A DNA stretch of 64,000 nt, from NCBI GenBank assembly GCA_003212395.1, contig QCPU01000001.1, forward strand, positions 100,354 through 164,353, given 5' to 3'. Each line of letters starts with the position of its first letter. The first letter of the stretch is position 1. Below are positions 27,897-38,244 of the stretch, piece after piece. The notes beneath the pieces are model-generated. The model saw only the letters and a program-made list of their open reading frames with translations, did not search any database and was not told where the DNA came from. Made by a program: the position numbers and the translations under genes. The stretch is from Prochlorococcus sp. AG-442-B03 (GTDB taxonomy: Bacteria > Cyanobacteriota > Cyanobacteriia > PCC-6307 > Cyanobiaceae).

Positions 27897-30805
27897 TAAG
27901 CACATTTTTTTTCTTCGAAAATCTCTCCTTGATTTACATTGCAAGAACAAATTAAATTGCGATCGCCATATGCATTATTGATCCTAGAAACTGAAGACCA
28001 AAACTTAATAGATGTTGGAGTTTTATAAGGAAAAGAAGCTTTTTCTTTTGAATAAGGATAATGCCAATTATCAGCAATTAACTCTTTCAGCGTATGGGGA
28101 GCGTTACTTATTACATTATTATTCTTTAATTCACTATTTTTTTCTATTTCGCTGATTTCTTCTCCAATCAATAGCATAGCCTCGCAAAATCTATCCAATT
28201 CAACCAAACTTTCACTTTCAGTAGGCTCTATCATAATGGTCTCTGGAACAGGCCAACTTATAGTTGGAGCATGAAAACTATAATCTATTAATCGTTTAGC
28301 TAAATCATTCACACTCAAACCAGTTTTGGATTTTAAATCTCTAAAATCTAAAATACATTCATGAGCGACAAAATTATTTTTTCCTTTATAAAGAATCTTG
28401 AATTTATGCTTTAAAGAATGCGCAATATAATTTGCAGATAAAATTGCATGCGCAGTTGCTTTCCTTAAACCACTAAGACCAGCCATTTTTATGTACATCC
28501 AACTTATTGGAAGAATACTTGCACTCCCATGCTTGGCAGAAGATACGTAATTGGAACTATTAGATAAATTATTATCCATTAAAGAATGAGTGGGAAGAAA
28601 TGGGCTTAAAGTTTCTGATGCAGCAACTGGACCTACTCCTGGACCACCACCTCCATGTGGAATGCAGAATGTTTTATGTAAATTCAAATGACAAACATCA
28701 ACACCATAATTCCCAGGTTTACATAATCCCACCTGAGCGTTCAAATTTGCTCCATCTAAATAGACAAATCCTCCAACAGAGTGAATTAAATCACATATCT
28801 TTCTGATTTGTAATTCAAAAACTCCATGAGTAGAGGGATAAGTCAACATAAGAGCCCCTATTTGGTTATTGTATTTCTTGACCTTGATCGACAAATCTTG
28901 AAAATCAATATTTCCTTCTTCATCACATTCAACAGTTAACACATCAAAACCTGCCATAACTGCACTAGCAGGATTTGTTCCATGAGCACTTTTAGGAATT
29001 AAACATTTTTTTCTTAACAGTTCACCTTTTGATTCAAAATAAGAATTTATTGCCAATAAACCTGCAAACTCACCTTGAGAACCTGCATTTGGTTGAAAAG
29101 AAACTGATTTTAAACCAACAATATCACTTATCCATTTTTCTAGGTCAGATATGATTTTTGAATAACCTTTAGTTTGATCTGGTGGGGAAAAAGGATGAAT
29201 TGAAGATAAATTAGCCCAAGAGACTGGATTTAACTCTGCTGCAGAATTTAACTTCATGGTACAGCTTCCCAATGGCATCATCCCATCTACCAAAGAAAAA
29301 TCTTTTTCTGCAAGTCGGAATATATATCTCATTAATTCAGTTTCACTTTGGTAATTTGTGAATATATCTTGCTGCATCCATGCACTAGATCTCAAAGCTA
29401 AACTTTTAAGATGAAATACGTTATCAAATTTTATATGCTCTAAATCTTCTTCTTTTTCTATAAGGTTTGCTATGAAAGTCAAAATATCTTTGATTTCTTT
29501 TTCATTACTAAGCTCATCTAAAGAGATCCCAAAGCCAGTTGAATGTTCAATAGTTGATCCCAACGGCAAAATTCTTAAGTTATAGCCATTTTTTAAAGCT
29601 TCATTGTGGATCCTCTGGGAGTGCTCAGAATACACATCAACACTATCAAATCTAATTCCATCAGGAATATCAAAACCTAGAGCAGCTAAACTTGATTCTA
29701 AATTTATTCTCAACTCCACTAATCTCTTAGCAATTTGGGTTAATCCAGAGGGTCCATGATAAATAGCATAAAAAGAAGAAATTATGGCTAACAAAGATTG
29801 AGAAGTACAAATATTACTAGTGGCCTTTTCCCTTCTGATATGTTGCTCTCTTGTTTGCAATGCTAGTCTTAGAGACTTTTCTCCATTTTTAGATAGAGTT
29901 TGCCCAACAATTCTTCCCGGTATCAGCCTTTTATATTTTTCGCTACAAGCAAAATATGCTGCATGGGGGCCACCAAAACCCATTGGAACACCAAATCTTT
30001 GCATACTACCCACTGCTACATCAACACCAAATTCAGAAATTGGTTTAATCAAAACTTGTGCCAGTGGATCAATACATGCCGTAACAGTAATTTCTGATCT
30101 ATGTGCTTGGGATATTAAGAATGTGGGATCATATAATTCCCCATTTTTACCAGGTAATTGCAACAACATTCCAAAAACATCATCATGATTAGGAAGGTTG
30201 CTTTGAGTAAAGCGTTTTAAGGATATTCCCAAAGGTTTTGCTCTGGTTTGCAGAACATTAAAAGTATGATCAAAAACATTTGATTCCACTAAGTAAACTT
30301 TTGAAGATTTATTTTTTCTTGCGGAAAAACTCATGGCCATAGCTTCTGCAGCAGCAGTACCCTCATCTAACAAAGATGCATTTGCAACAGGGAATCCAGT
30401 TAGTTCACAAATAATAGTTTGAAAATTAAATAGAGCTTCTAATCTTCCTTGCGCAATTTCTGCTTGATATGGAGTATAAGACGTGTACCACCTTGGATTT
30501 TCAAGAACATGTCTTTGGATTACTTTAGGCATGTGATTGTCATAATAACCAAGGCCTATTAGTGATCTCATTTTAGTATTTTTATTCGCAATCTCTTCTA
30601 ATTCATTTAAAGCCTCAATTTCTGAACAACCATGGGGCAATATTTGTGAAGATTTATCTTTTAGCTGAATATCTTCAGGAATAACTTGATTTATAAATTG
30701 ATCAATATTATTAAAACCAAGCTTGTTCAGCATAATTCTTTCATCATTATCTCCTAACCCAAGATGCCTATCTATAAACAAATCAGACCCAAATTTGGAT
30801 GTCAT
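27896..30805 (-). CDS. gcvP: Glycine dehydrogenase (decarboxylating), P protein
   Basis: The P protein decarboxylates glycine on PLP and passes aminomethyl to lipoylated GcvH, important for recycling photorespiratory glycine. The 969-residue protein is the fused homodimeric form, with both halves in one chain. The PLP lysine is Lys711 in NLHKTF, followed by the glycine loop PHGGGGPGVGP. Other signatures are PLGSCTMKLN and FQPNAGSQGEFAGL. The gene lies 45 bases downstream of gcvH on the same strand, in gcvH-gcvP order. Confidence 0.98.
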   Translation of the reverse strand: MTSKFGSDLFIDRHLGLGDNDERIMLNKLGFNNIDQFINQVIPEDIQLKDKSSQILPHGCSEIEALNELEEIANKNTKMRSLIGLGYYDNHMPKVIQRHVLENPRWYTSYTPYQAEIAQGRLEALFNFQTIICELTGFPVANASLLDEGTAAAEAMAMSFSARKNKSSKVYLVESNVFDHTFNVLQTRAKPLGISLKRFTQSNLPNHDDVFGMLLQLPGKNGELYDPTFLISQAHRSEITVTACIDPLAQVLIKPISEFGVDVAVGSMQRFGVPMGFGGPHAAYFACSEKYKRLIPGRIVGQTLSKNGEKSLRLALQTREQHIRREKATSNICTSQSLLAIISSFYAIYHGPSGLTQIAKRLVELRINLESSLAALGFDIPDGIRFDSVDVYSEHSQRIHNEALKNGYNLRILPLGSTIEHSTGFGISLDELSNEKEIKDILTFIANLIEKEEDLEHIKFDNVFHLKSLALRSSAWMQQDIFTNYQSETELMRYIFRLAEKDFSLVDGMMPLGSCTMKLNSAAELNPVSWANLSSIHPFSPPDQTKGYSKIISDLEKWISDIVGLKSVSFQPNAGSQGEFAGLLAINSYFESKGELLRKKCLIPKSAHGTNPASAVMAGFDVLTVECDEEGNIDFQDLSIKVKKYNNQIGALMLTYPSTHGVFELQIRKICDLIHSVGGFVYLDGANLNAQVGLCKPGNYGVDVCHLNLHKTFCIPHGGGGPGVGPVAASETLSPFLPTHSLMDNNLSNSSNYVSSAKHGSASILPISWMYIKMAGLSGLRKATAHAILSANYIAHSLKHKFKILYKGKNNFVAHECILDFRDLKSKTGLSVNDLAKRLIDYSFHAPTISWPVPETIMIEPTESESLVELDRFCEAMLLIGEEISEIEKNSELKNNNVISNAPHTLKELIADNWHYPYSKEKASFPYKTPTSIKFWSSVSRINNAYGDRNLICSCNVNQGEIFEEKKCA

Positions 30806-30850
30806 ATTAAAATATTTTTCTTTAAAATAGCTCTTTTTAAAAAGTTTGCC

Positions 30851-31240
30851 TTATTTTGGTACAACCTTTGATTGATATTCCTCAGAAGTCATCAAATCAG
30901 CAATTGATGCTTTTGATTCTGGTTTCAAAATGACTAACCAACCGTCTCCAATCGGATCATTCTGTAAAAGCTCAGGGTTCTCAATAACACTTTCATTTAC
31001 AGATACTATTTCCCCTGAAAAAGGCAGATAGACTTCCTCAACGGCCTTAACTGATTCTATTGTTCCAAAAGTTTCGCCTTTCTCTAAAGTCGCCCCTTGA
31101 TCAGCTAATTCAACAAAAACAATATCTCCTAATTGATCTATAGCAAATTCACTAACTCCAATTTTTAATAATCCATTTTCTTTCAAGACATATTCATGAG
31201 TATCAGCATAGTTGAGGTTGTCTGGAAACTTGTAAGACAT
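30851..31240 (-). CDS. gcvH: Glycine cleavage system H protein
   Basis: GcvH is the lipoyl carrier shuttling between the P, T and L proteins. The 129-residue protein has the lipoylation lysine Lys65 in ESVKAVEEVY and the usual beta-barrel strands (GDIVFVELADQG, GEIVSVNE). The start ATG lies 2 bases after the stop of the upstream PLP enzyme, which implies cotranslation with it. GcvT is encoded separately at 48.7 kb. Confidence 0.98.
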   Translation of the reverse strand: MSYKFPDNLNYADTHEYVLKENGLLKIGVSEFAIDQLGDIVFVELADQGATLEKGETFGTIESVKAVEEVYLPFSGEIVSVNESVIENPELLQNDPIGDGWLVILKPESKASIADLMTSEEYQSKVVPK

Positions 31241-31242
31241 GA

Positions 31243-32535
31243 TTAAGTAGATAAAGGAAGTAGAGAATCCTTTGTAATTAATTTTTCCTCTAATAGTTCA
31301 GATAATAATCGAATTAATGCAATTTTGATGTGAGCTATGTGAGAACCACCTTGAACAAAAATGTTGTAAGGATCTCTTAGAGGGGCATCAGCAGAAAATT
31401 CACTTGTACTACCTTCAATAAATGTACCTCCTGCCATTAATAATTTAGAATCATATCCATCCATTGATGATGGAACAACATTCAGAAAAGAATCTACTGG
31501 TGAAGAATTTTGAAAAGATTGACAAACTTTTTGTACCAAATCAGGATTATTCAATCTTACTGACTGAATAAGATCAGATCTATAAGTTGCTGGCTCTGGT
31601 AAAACCTTAAATCCCAAATTTTTAAAGACTGCTGCAACCATATCAGCACCTTTTAGTGATTCGTGAACAATTTGTGGTGCTAAAAACAAACCCTGGAAAA
31701 TTAATCTTCCTAGTCCAAAATTTATTCCTGCAGAAGAACCAATACCTGGTGAGGTTAATCTAGAACATGCCATCTCAACCAACTCTGCATCTCCTGCAAC
31801 GTACCCACCAGTAGGAACGATTGTTCCTCCCAAATTTTTAATCAATGATCCAGCTATTATATTTGCCCCTTTAGAAATTGGTTCACTATCTTCAACAAGC
31901 TCCCCATAACAGTTATCAACAAAACATATACAGTTAGGATCAAGAGAATGAATAAGACTACAAATTTTCTCTATCTGATCATTCGTAAGAGACTTTCTCC
32001 AACTATATCCACAACTTTTTTGTATGAATACTAATTTGCATGAATTTTCTTTAAAAGAATGAACAATTTTTTCTTCAAAAGAATCAAAATTCTCGCAGAT
32101 ATTTATTTGCTTATATTCAATCTCAAAATCTTTAAGTGAGCCTTTACCTCCTCCCCTTATTCCTATGACTTCTTCTAACGTGTCATATGGTTGTCCTGTA
32201 AGAGATAACATTACATCTCCAGGTCTAAGAATTCCAAGTAAGACAGAACTTATTGCATGCGTTCCACTTACAAATTGCATCCTCACAGCTGCCTTTTCAG
32301 CAAGAAACAATCTTGCAAAAACCGCATCAATTTTATCTCTAGATATATCATCATAACCACTACCAGAAGATTGATTGAAATGACTAGTAGAAACTTTTTC
32401 TTCCTTAAAAATTGTCAAAATATTTTCTAATTTCTGGAAAACCTGATTGGACCTTTCTTGGAAAACTTTACTTAAACTCTCTTCGATAGAAAGAACAGCG
32501 TTTTCAGCCAGTTTTAAGTTATTATTTAGCGTCAT
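31243..32535 (-). CDS. PLP enzyme of the methionine gamma-lyase / aluminium-resistance family
   Basis: The 430-residue protein matches the Met_gamma_lyase family (COG4100, cystathionine beta-lyase-like, named for aluminium resistance). The core segments are FVSGTHAISSVLLGILRPGD, LTGQPYDTLEEVIG, FVDNCYGELVE with the PLP aspartate, and GSLIKNLGG with the likely Schiff-base lysine Lys233. The exact reaction in cyanobacteria is not established; the fold predicts C-S lyase or related PLP chemistry on a sulfur amino acid. Its stop is 2 bases from the gcvH start, so it is in one operon with gcvH-gcvP. The upstream neighbour is a helix-turn-helix-like protein 18 bases away. Confidence 0.85.
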   Translation of the reverse strand: MTLNNNLKLAENAVLSIEESLSKVFQERSNQVFQKLENILTIFKEEKVSTSHFNQSSGSGYDDISRDKIDAVFARLFLAEKAAVRMQFVSGTHAISSVLLGILRPGDVMLSLTGQPYDTLEEVIGIRGGGKGSLKDFEIEYKQINICENFDSFEEKIVHSFKENSCKLVFIQKSCGYSWRKSLTNDQIEKICSLIHSLDPNCICFVDNCYGELVEDSEPISKGANIIAGSLIKNLGGTIVPTGGYVAGDAELVEMACSRLTSPGIGSSAGINFGLGRLIFQGLFLAPQIVHESLKGADMVAAVFKNLGFKVLPEPATYRSDLIQSVRLNNPDLVQKVCQSFQNSSPVDSFLNVVPSSMDGYDSKLLMAGGTFIEGSTSEFSADAPLRDPYNIFVQGGSHIAHIKIALIRLLSELLEEKLITKDSLLPLST

Positions 32536-32553
32536 TTATTATGAAAATTCATG

Positions 32554-33252
32554 TTATTTTTCAGAAGCTAAATTTCTTAATTCTGCGAGGAAAGCATTAG
32601 GTCCTCTACCCTGAAAATAAGAAAGTTTTTTTGAAGCCTCATATAAATCAAGAAGTTCTCCATCTAATTCTTCTGCCGTATAATCTCTAATTCCTGCTAT
32701 TACCTCAGCAAAACGTTCTCTACGGGCAGATTTATTCACAGAATACGCTTCCATTACCTGATTTTTACATGATCTCCAAGCATTATTCTGACAAAAATGC
32801 ACTGAAAGAGCATCACTTAAAGAAGCAGCTTCTTCATCTTCAATATACCAGTCAAAAGATGAAGGTAGAGATTTTAATCCTGAAAATATCTCGAATAACT
32901 CCCCGGCCGACAATGGATTACCAGAATCATTTTTTAGGGGTAATGCAGACTCTTCCAAAGATTTCCATAACTCTGGGTAATCACTTTCAAAACGATCCCT
33001 GATTTTTTCAATACCTTGATCAAGAATCGTATTAACTTGAGCTAAAGCAAGAAAAACTTCAGGACCTGGCGAAGATAACTTTCCATTCCTAAGATTAGAA
33101 ATTTGCGAATTATGAACTTTACCTAAATCAAGAACTTCAGAAAGTAATGGCAAAACTCTGTGAGACCATCCATTTCTTTCATGCCAGAGGTGTATCAAAT
33201 GGGCCATAGCCCTTCGACCTCTAGATAATTTATCGCGATATCCAAGACTCAC
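32554..33252 (-). CDS. Conserved hypothetical protein with possible N-terminal helix-turn-helix
   Basis: A 232-residue soluble protein of unknown function starting at GTG 33252. The N-terminal third is helical and reads like a helix-turn-helix of the XRE type (LGKVHNSQISNLRNGKLSSPGPEVFLALAQVN). The rest is acidic and helical, with no catalytic motif I recognise; the C-terminus includes SYFQGRGPNAFLAELRNLA. As first gene of the minus-strand group with the PLP enzyme and gcvH-gcvP it could be their regulator, but that is inference from position. It is divergent from desC across 75 bases. Confidence 0.65.
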   Translation of the reverse strand: MSLGYRDKLSRGRRAMAHLIHLWHERNGWSHRVLPLLSEVLDLGKVHNSQISNLRNGKLSSPGPEVFLALAQVNTILDQGIEKIRDRFESDYPELWKSLEESALPLKNDSGNPLSAGELFEIFSGLKSLPSSFDWYIEDEEAASLSDALSVHFCQNNAWRSCKNQVMEAYSVNKSARRERFAEVIAGIRDYTAEELDGELLDLYEASKKLSYFQGRGPNAFLAELRNLASEK

Positions 33253-33327
33253 AGATAATTAAACTTATCAATAGTATAGTATGATAATATTACATATCGG
33301 TAATTTTGAAAATAGTATTTCAATATC

Positions 33328-34266
33328 ATGAATTCAGTAATTTTCCAAGAAACAGCAAAATTAAAAAAACCTGTTCCAGCTGAAAAAGTTATAGAACTCT
33401 CAGAAAAATTACTGGAACCTTCCAATCATTCAAAAAGATATCCTCCAAGACTACACAAAACGTGGGGGACAATAGTTTTTATGGCTGCAATTCATATTCT
33501 TTCTCTTGTAGCTATACAACCAAAATTTTGGAGTCTCCCTGCAGTAACTTCATTATTATTTTTTTACTGGGTTACTGCTTGTTTAGGAGTGACTCTTGGA
33601 TATCACAGATTGTTATCACACAGATCGTTCATTGTTCCAAGATGGTTAGAAAGATTTTTTGCTACCTGTGGAGCTATAAGTTGCCAGCATGGACCAATAG
33701 ACTGGGTAGGTTTACATAGGCATCACCATTCTTTTTCAGATACTGAAGTAGATCATCACAATAGTAAAAAGGGATTTTGGTGGAGTCATATGGGTTGGAT
33801 GTTTAAAGACGTTGAAGCACTAAAAGCTGTTCCAAAACTAAGTGCAGATTTAATCAAAGATCCATACTATAGATTTCTAAATAAATATTTTTTAATCTTA
33901 CAAATTCCTATTGGACTTTCTTTGTACGCAATAGGTCAAAAATTAGGAGTTGGAGGTTGGGCTTTAGTCCTTTGGGGAATTCCATTGAGGCTTGTGGTTG
34001 TTTATCACGTAACTTGGCTAGTCAACTCCGCTACACATTGTTGGGGTAAAGCACCATTTGAAAGTGGTGATTCATCTAAAAACAATGCGTGGGTTGCTGC
34101 ATTAACATTTGGAGAAGGTTGGCATAATAACCATCATGCATTTCCCAATTCGGCAAAACAAGGATTATTTAGAGGTCAGATAGACATAACATGGGAACAT
34201 ATTAAGATTCTTGCGAAATTTGGTCTTGCAAAAAAAGTAAAGTTACCCTCCAGGTCTTATTATTAA
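33328..34266 (+). CDS. desC: Acyl-lipid delta-9 fatty acid desaturase
   Basis: DesC places a double bond at carbon 9 of acyl chains on membrane lipids, using ferredoxin, and sets membrane fluidity. The three histidine boxes that bind the di-iron centre are HRLLSH (93-98), HRHHH (130-134) and HNNHH (266-270). Two hydrophobic hairpins flank them (about residues 47-90 and 185-235). The 312-residue length and box spacing match the cyanobacterial acyl-lipid delta-9 type. The rplI start lies 20 bases downstream. Confidence 0.95.
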   Translation: MNSVIFQETAKLKKPVPAEKVIELSEKLLEPSNHSKRYPPRLHKTWGTIVFMAAIHILSLVAIQPKFWSLPAVTSLLFFYWVTACLGVTLGYHRLLSHRSFIVPRWLERFFATCGAISCQHGPIDWVGLHRHHHSFSDTEVDHHNSKKGFWWSHMGWMFKDVEALKAVPKLSADLIKDPYYRFLNKYFLILQIPIGLSLYAIGQKLGVGGWALVLWGIPLRLVVVYHVTWLVNSATHCWGKAPFESGDSSKNNAWVAALTFGEGWHNNHHAFPNSAKQGLFRGQIDITWEHIKILAKFGLAKKVKLPSRSYY

Positions 34267-34286
34267 CTATATTGTTCAATATTTTC

Positions 34287-34742
34287 ATGGCTAAAAGAGT
34301 ACAAGTCGCATTAACTGAATCAATCGCATCACTAGGTAAAGAAGGTGATCTAGTTGAAGTAGCACCTGGATATGCAAGAAATTTTCTATTGCCTTATGGC
34401 AAGGCAATGAATGTAACACCAGCTGTTCTTAAACAAATTGAAAGGAAAAAAGAAAAAGAAAAAATTGCTGCTGATAAACTAAAGCAAGAAGCTTTAGATT
34501 TCCAAACTGCATTATCCACAATAGGTAGGTTCACTATCAAAAAGCAGGTTGGAGAAGATGGTGTCCTTTTTGGAACAGTTACCAATGGGGATGTTGCTGA
34601 AGCAATAGAAGCAGCAACTAAAAAAGAAGTTGATAGAAGGAACATCACAGTTCCTGATATTCATAATTTAGGTTCCTTTACTGCAAAAATAAAATTACAT
34701 CCAGACGTAAATGCAGAAGTAAATATTGAAGTAACAAGTTAA
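34287..34742 (+). CDS. rplI: 50S ribosomal protein L9
   Basis: L9 has an N-terminal rRNA-binding domain ([20 protein letters not shown], then [18 protein letters not shown]), a long charged helix ([20 protein letters not shown]) and a C-terminal domain. The ATG at 34287 gives the canonical MAKRVQ start and 151 residues; an in-frame TTG five codons upstream is not preferred. It is followed by dnaB after 58 bases, the common rplI-dnaB order. Confidence 0.97.
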   Translation: MAKRVQVALTESIASLGKEGDLVEVAPGYARNFLLPYGKAMNVTPAVLKQIERKKEKEKIAADKLKQEALDFQTALSTIGRFTIKKQVGEDGVLFGTVTNGDVAEAIEAATKKEVDRRNITVPDIHNLGSFTAKIKLHPDVNAEVNIEVTS

Positions 34743-34800
34743 TCAATTTGTTGCATTATTTTGAAAATTAGCCAGAGTATATATCTAAGCAATTAAAGAT

Positions 34801-36183
34801 ATGGTTTCCGTACCTTTTCCAAATAATGGGCAAAATAAAAATTTTAAAAAAGATTTTAATAGTGAAAATACTGGATTAGTCCCTCCTCAAAATGTTCAAG
34901 CAGAGGAAGCAGTTCTTGGTGGCATACTTCTTGATCCAGACGCGATCGGGAGAATTGCAGACTTAATTAAACCTGAAGCTTTTTATATAAATGCCCATCA
35001 AGAGATTTATAGAACAGCATTAATGTTACATACCCAGGGTAAACCAACTGATTTAACATCCATGAGTGCTTGGTTAGCGGATAATGGATCACTAGAAAAA
35101 ATTGGAGGCAACAGCAAACTAGTAGAACTAGTTGAAAATGTTTCCTCTACAGCTTCTATAGAACAAGTCGCTAATTTAATTAACGACAAATTCATGAGAA
35201 GGCAACTTATCAGATCCGGAAATGAGGTAGTTCAACTAGGTTTTGATCAGACTCAAGATACTAATGAAGTTCTAGATAAAGCGGAGCAAAAAATATTTGA
35301 AATCAGTCAAGAAAAACCTTCAAAAGGTCTGACTCAAGCAGCTGAAATCCTTACTAGTACATTCAATGAAATAGAATCGAGATCATTAGGTACTTCAGTA
35401 GCTGGAATTCCTGTAAATTTTTACGACCTTGATGCGATGACTCAGGGTTTTCAAAGAAGTGATTTAATAATTGTTGCTGGAAGACCTTCAATGGGGAAAA
35501 CTTCAATAGTTCTTAACCTGGCTAAGAATGTTGCACAATCTCAAGATTTACCTGTGTGCGTATTTAGCCTTGAAATGAGTAAGGAACAGTTGACATATAG
35601 ATTACTCTCTATGGAGGTTGGAATCGAGAGTGGCAGGCTAAGAACAGGAAGATTACAGCAAGATGAATGGCCTTTGCTTGGAGAAGGTATCAATTCATTA
35701 GGTCAATTACCAATATTTATAGATGACAAACCTAACTTAAGTGTTTTAGAGATGAGATCTCTTTGCAGAAGGTTAATAGCTGAACAAAAAAAAGAACTTG
35801 GACTAATTGTGATTGATTACCTCCAGTTGATGGAAGGATCAACCCCTGATAATAGAGTGCAAGAACTTTCACGAATAACAAGAGGTCTTAAAAGCATGGC
35901 CAGAGAATTAAAAGTACCAGTAGTAGCTTTATCTCAGCTTAGTAGAGGAGTAGAGTCTAGAACAAATAAAAGACCAATGTTAAGCGATCTAAGAGAATCA
36001 GGATCTATTGAACAAGACGCAGATTTAGTATTAATGATTTATAGAGATGAATACTATAATCATGAGACTGAAGATAAAGGAATTACAGAAATCATTGTCA
36101 CTAAACATAGAAATGGACCCGTAGGAACTGTTAAATTATTATTTGAACCTCAATTTACGAGATTTAGGAATTTAGCTAATTAA
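34801..36183 (+). CDS. dnaB: Replicative DNA helicase DnaB
   Basis: DnaB is the hexameric 5'-3' helicase at the replication fork. The N-terminal primase-binding domain (PPQNVQAEEAVLGGILLD) is followed by a RecA-like motor with Walker A GRPSMGKT at residues 227-234, Walker B LIVIDYLQLM and the later SQLSRGVE and DLRESGSIEQDAD segments. The 460-residue length shows there is no intein, unlike some cyanobacterial dnaB genes. mnmG starts 12 bases downstream. Confidence 0.98.
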   Translation: MVSVPFPNNGQNKNFKKDFNSENTGLVPPQNVQAEEAVLGGILLDPDAIGRIADLIKPEAFYINAHQEIYRTALMLHTQGKPTDLTSMSAWLADNGSLEKIGGNSKLVELVENVSSTASIEQVANLINDKFMRRQLIRSGNEVVQLGFDQTQDTNEVLDKAEQKIFEISQEKPSKGLTQAAEILTSTFNEIESRSLGTSVAGIPVNFYDLDAMTQGFQRSDLIIVAGRPSMGKTSIVLNLAKNVAQSQDLPVCVFSLEMSKEQLTYRLLSMEVGIESGRLRTGRLQQDEWPLLGEGINSLGQLPIFIDDKPNLSVLEMRSLCRRLIAEQKKELGLIVIDYLQLMEGSTPDNRVQELSRITRGLKSMARELKVPVVALSQLSRGVESRTNKRPMLSDLRESGSIEQDADLVLMIYRDEYYNHETEDKGITEIIVTKHRNGPVGTVKLLFEPQFTRFRNLAN

Positions 36184-36195
36184 ATCGATCCTAAA

Positions 36196-38163
36196 ATGCA
36201 AGATCATCACTCAACAAATGAATCTTTTGACATCATTGTTATTGGAGGAGGACATGCAGGATGCGAAGCAGCTATAACAACAGCAAAATTAGGATTTTCT
36301 ACAGCCTTATTTACAATCAATTTAGATAGAATTGCCTGGCAACCGTGTAATCCTGCAGTTGGCGGTCCGGCAAAAAGTCAGTTGGTGCACGAAGTTGATG
36401 CATTAGGTGGAATTATTGGGAAATTAGCTGATGAGACAGCTATACAAAAAAGAATATTAAATGCTAGTAGAGGCCCAGCTGTATGGGCATTAAGAGCTCA
36501 AACAGATAAAAGAGAATACTCAAAAAAGATGATTGAAATACTACAAAATACAGATAATTTATCTTTAAAAGAAGCAATGATTACTGAACTAGATATTGCA
36601 AAAACTGAAGAAATTGGATTGAACTCCAAAAAAATCTTAAAAAAAAGAATAAAGGGTGTAAGAACTTTCTTTGGTAGTTATTATTCAGCAAGATCAGTTA
36701 TCATCACAGCTGGTACTTTCTTAGAGGGAAGAATATGGATAGGAAATAAATCAATGTCAGCTGGTAGGTCGGGCGAACAAGCAGCAAAAGGTCTTACTCA
36801 AAATTTGCACGAAATTGGTATCAAAACAGAACGTTTAAAAACAGGAACTCCAGCAAGAGTTGATAAAAGAAGTATCATTTTTGATGAATTAGATATACAA
36901 CCAAGTACTGCACCAGATAAATATTTTTCATTTGATCCAAATATAAAAAATAATATGTCCCAAGTTAGTTGTCACATCACAAGAACAACTACCAAAACAC
37001 ATCAACTTATTCGAGACAATTTACATTTAACTCCCATTTACGGGGGTTTTATAGATAGTAAGGGGCCAAGATATTGTCCATCAATTGAAGATAAAATCGT
37101 TAAATTTGCTGATAAAGAATCACATCAAATTTTCTTAGAACCAGAAGGAATTAATACCCCTGAAATATATGTACAAGGATTTTCTACAGGTTTACCCGAA
37201 AATATTCAATTAGAACTTTTAAGAACCTTACCTGGATTAAGTGAATGTAAAATGTTACGACCAGCATATGCTGTGGAGTATGACTATATACCTGCAACAC
37301 AGCTCCAAACATCACTCGAAACGAAAGAAATTGAATATTTATTTAGTGCCGGACAAATTAATGGGACTACTGGTTATGAAGAAGCAGCAGCACAAGGATT
37401 AGTTGCAGGAATCAATGCGACAAGAAAACTAAACAAAAAAGATCCAATAATCTTCACTAGAGAAAGCAGTTATATAGGAACAATGATAAATGATTTAATT
37501 ACCAAAGATCTCAAAGAACCATACAGAGTTCTCACTAGTAGGAGTGAATATAGGTTAACTCTGAGAGGAGATAATGCGGATAGGAGATTAACCCCATTAG
37601 GTTATCAAATAGGCCTAATTAATGAAAAAAGATGGTCGGCCTATCAAGAAAAAATAAAACTCCTCGAGGAAGAGAAATTTAGATTAAATAACACTCGTTT
37701 AAAAAATACCGATGAAATATCAAAAAAAATAGAATTAGAAACGGGATCAAAGATCAAAGGCTCAACAACTTTGAAAGAACTCTTAAAAAGACCAAACTTT
37801 CATTATTCAGATCTAATTAAATATAATTTGACTGAAAAAAATCTAGGTTCTTCAATACAAGAAGGTGTTGAAATAGATATTAAATACGAGGGTTACCTTA
37901 AAAGACAAAAAAACAACATTGAACAAATAAATCGTCAAAGCTGTAAATCTCTGCCTCAAGAAATAAATTATGAGAATATAGATACATTATCTTTAGAAGC
38001 TAGAGAAAATTTGAATAAGATAAAGCCAAAAAATTTTGGTGATGCTTCAAAAATTCCTGGTGTGAGCAAAGCTGATTTAACTGCATTACTTGTTTGGCTA
38101 AAAATAAGAGAAATAAAGAAAGAAAAGGCAAATATTTTTGTCGAAAAAAAGTTATCATCTTAA
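36196..38163 (+). CDS. mnmG: tRNA uridine-5-carboxymethylaminomethyl modification enzyme MnmG (GidA)
   Basis: MnmG with MnmE modifies U34 of tRNAs reading two-codon sets ending in A or G. The FAD-binding motif [11 protein letters not shown] starts at residue 17, and the family signatures [34 protein letters not shown] and [12 protein letters not shown] are all present. The C-terminal helical domain ends near [18 protein letters not shown]. The 655-residue length is normal. It is 12 bases downstream of dnaB, and chorismate lyase follows in the same reading frame beyond the TAA stop. Confidence 0.97.
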   Translation: MQDHHSTNESFDIIVIGGGHAGCEAAITTAKLGFSTALFTINLDRIAWQPCNPAVGGPAKSQLVHEVDALGGIIGKLADETAIQKRILNASRGPAVWALRAQTDKREYSKKMIEILQNTDNLSLKEAMITELDIAKTEEIGLNSKKILKKRIKGVRTFFGSYYSARSVIITAGTFLEGRIWIGNKSMSAGRSGEQAAKGLTQNLHEIGIKTERLKTGTPARVDKRSIIFDELDIQPSTAPDKYFSFDPNIKNNMSQVSCHITRTTTKTHQLIRDNLHLTPIYGGFIDSKGPRYCPSIEDKIVKFADKESHQIFLEPEGINTPEIYVQGFSTGLPENIQLELLRTLPGLSECKMLRPAYAVEYDYIPATQLQTSLETKEIEYLFSAGQINGTTGYEEAAAQGLVAGINATRKLNKKDPIIFTRESSYIGTMINDLITKDLKEPYRVLTSRSEYRLTLRGDNADRRLTPLGYQIGLINEKRWSAYQEKIKLLEEEKFRLNNTRLKNTDEISKKIELETGSKIKGSTTLKELLKRPNFHYSDLIKYNLTEKNLGSSIQEGVEIDIKYEGYLKRQKNNIEQINRQSCKSLPQEINYENIDTLSLEARENLNKIKPKNFGDASKIPGVSKADLTALLVWLKIREIKKEKANIFVEKKLSS

Positions 38164-38244
38164 AAGAATACCGTCAGAGCACTGAATAATAAACTTTTTA
38201 ACTCACCAAAAATTTTATGGGAAGAAAAAGCCTCTACTTTTTTA

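Noticed and set aside
29820..30188. 122-aa plus-strand frame inside gcvP
   Set aside because: It is a shadow of the well-conserved gcvP coding frame; no motif and no independent start signal.
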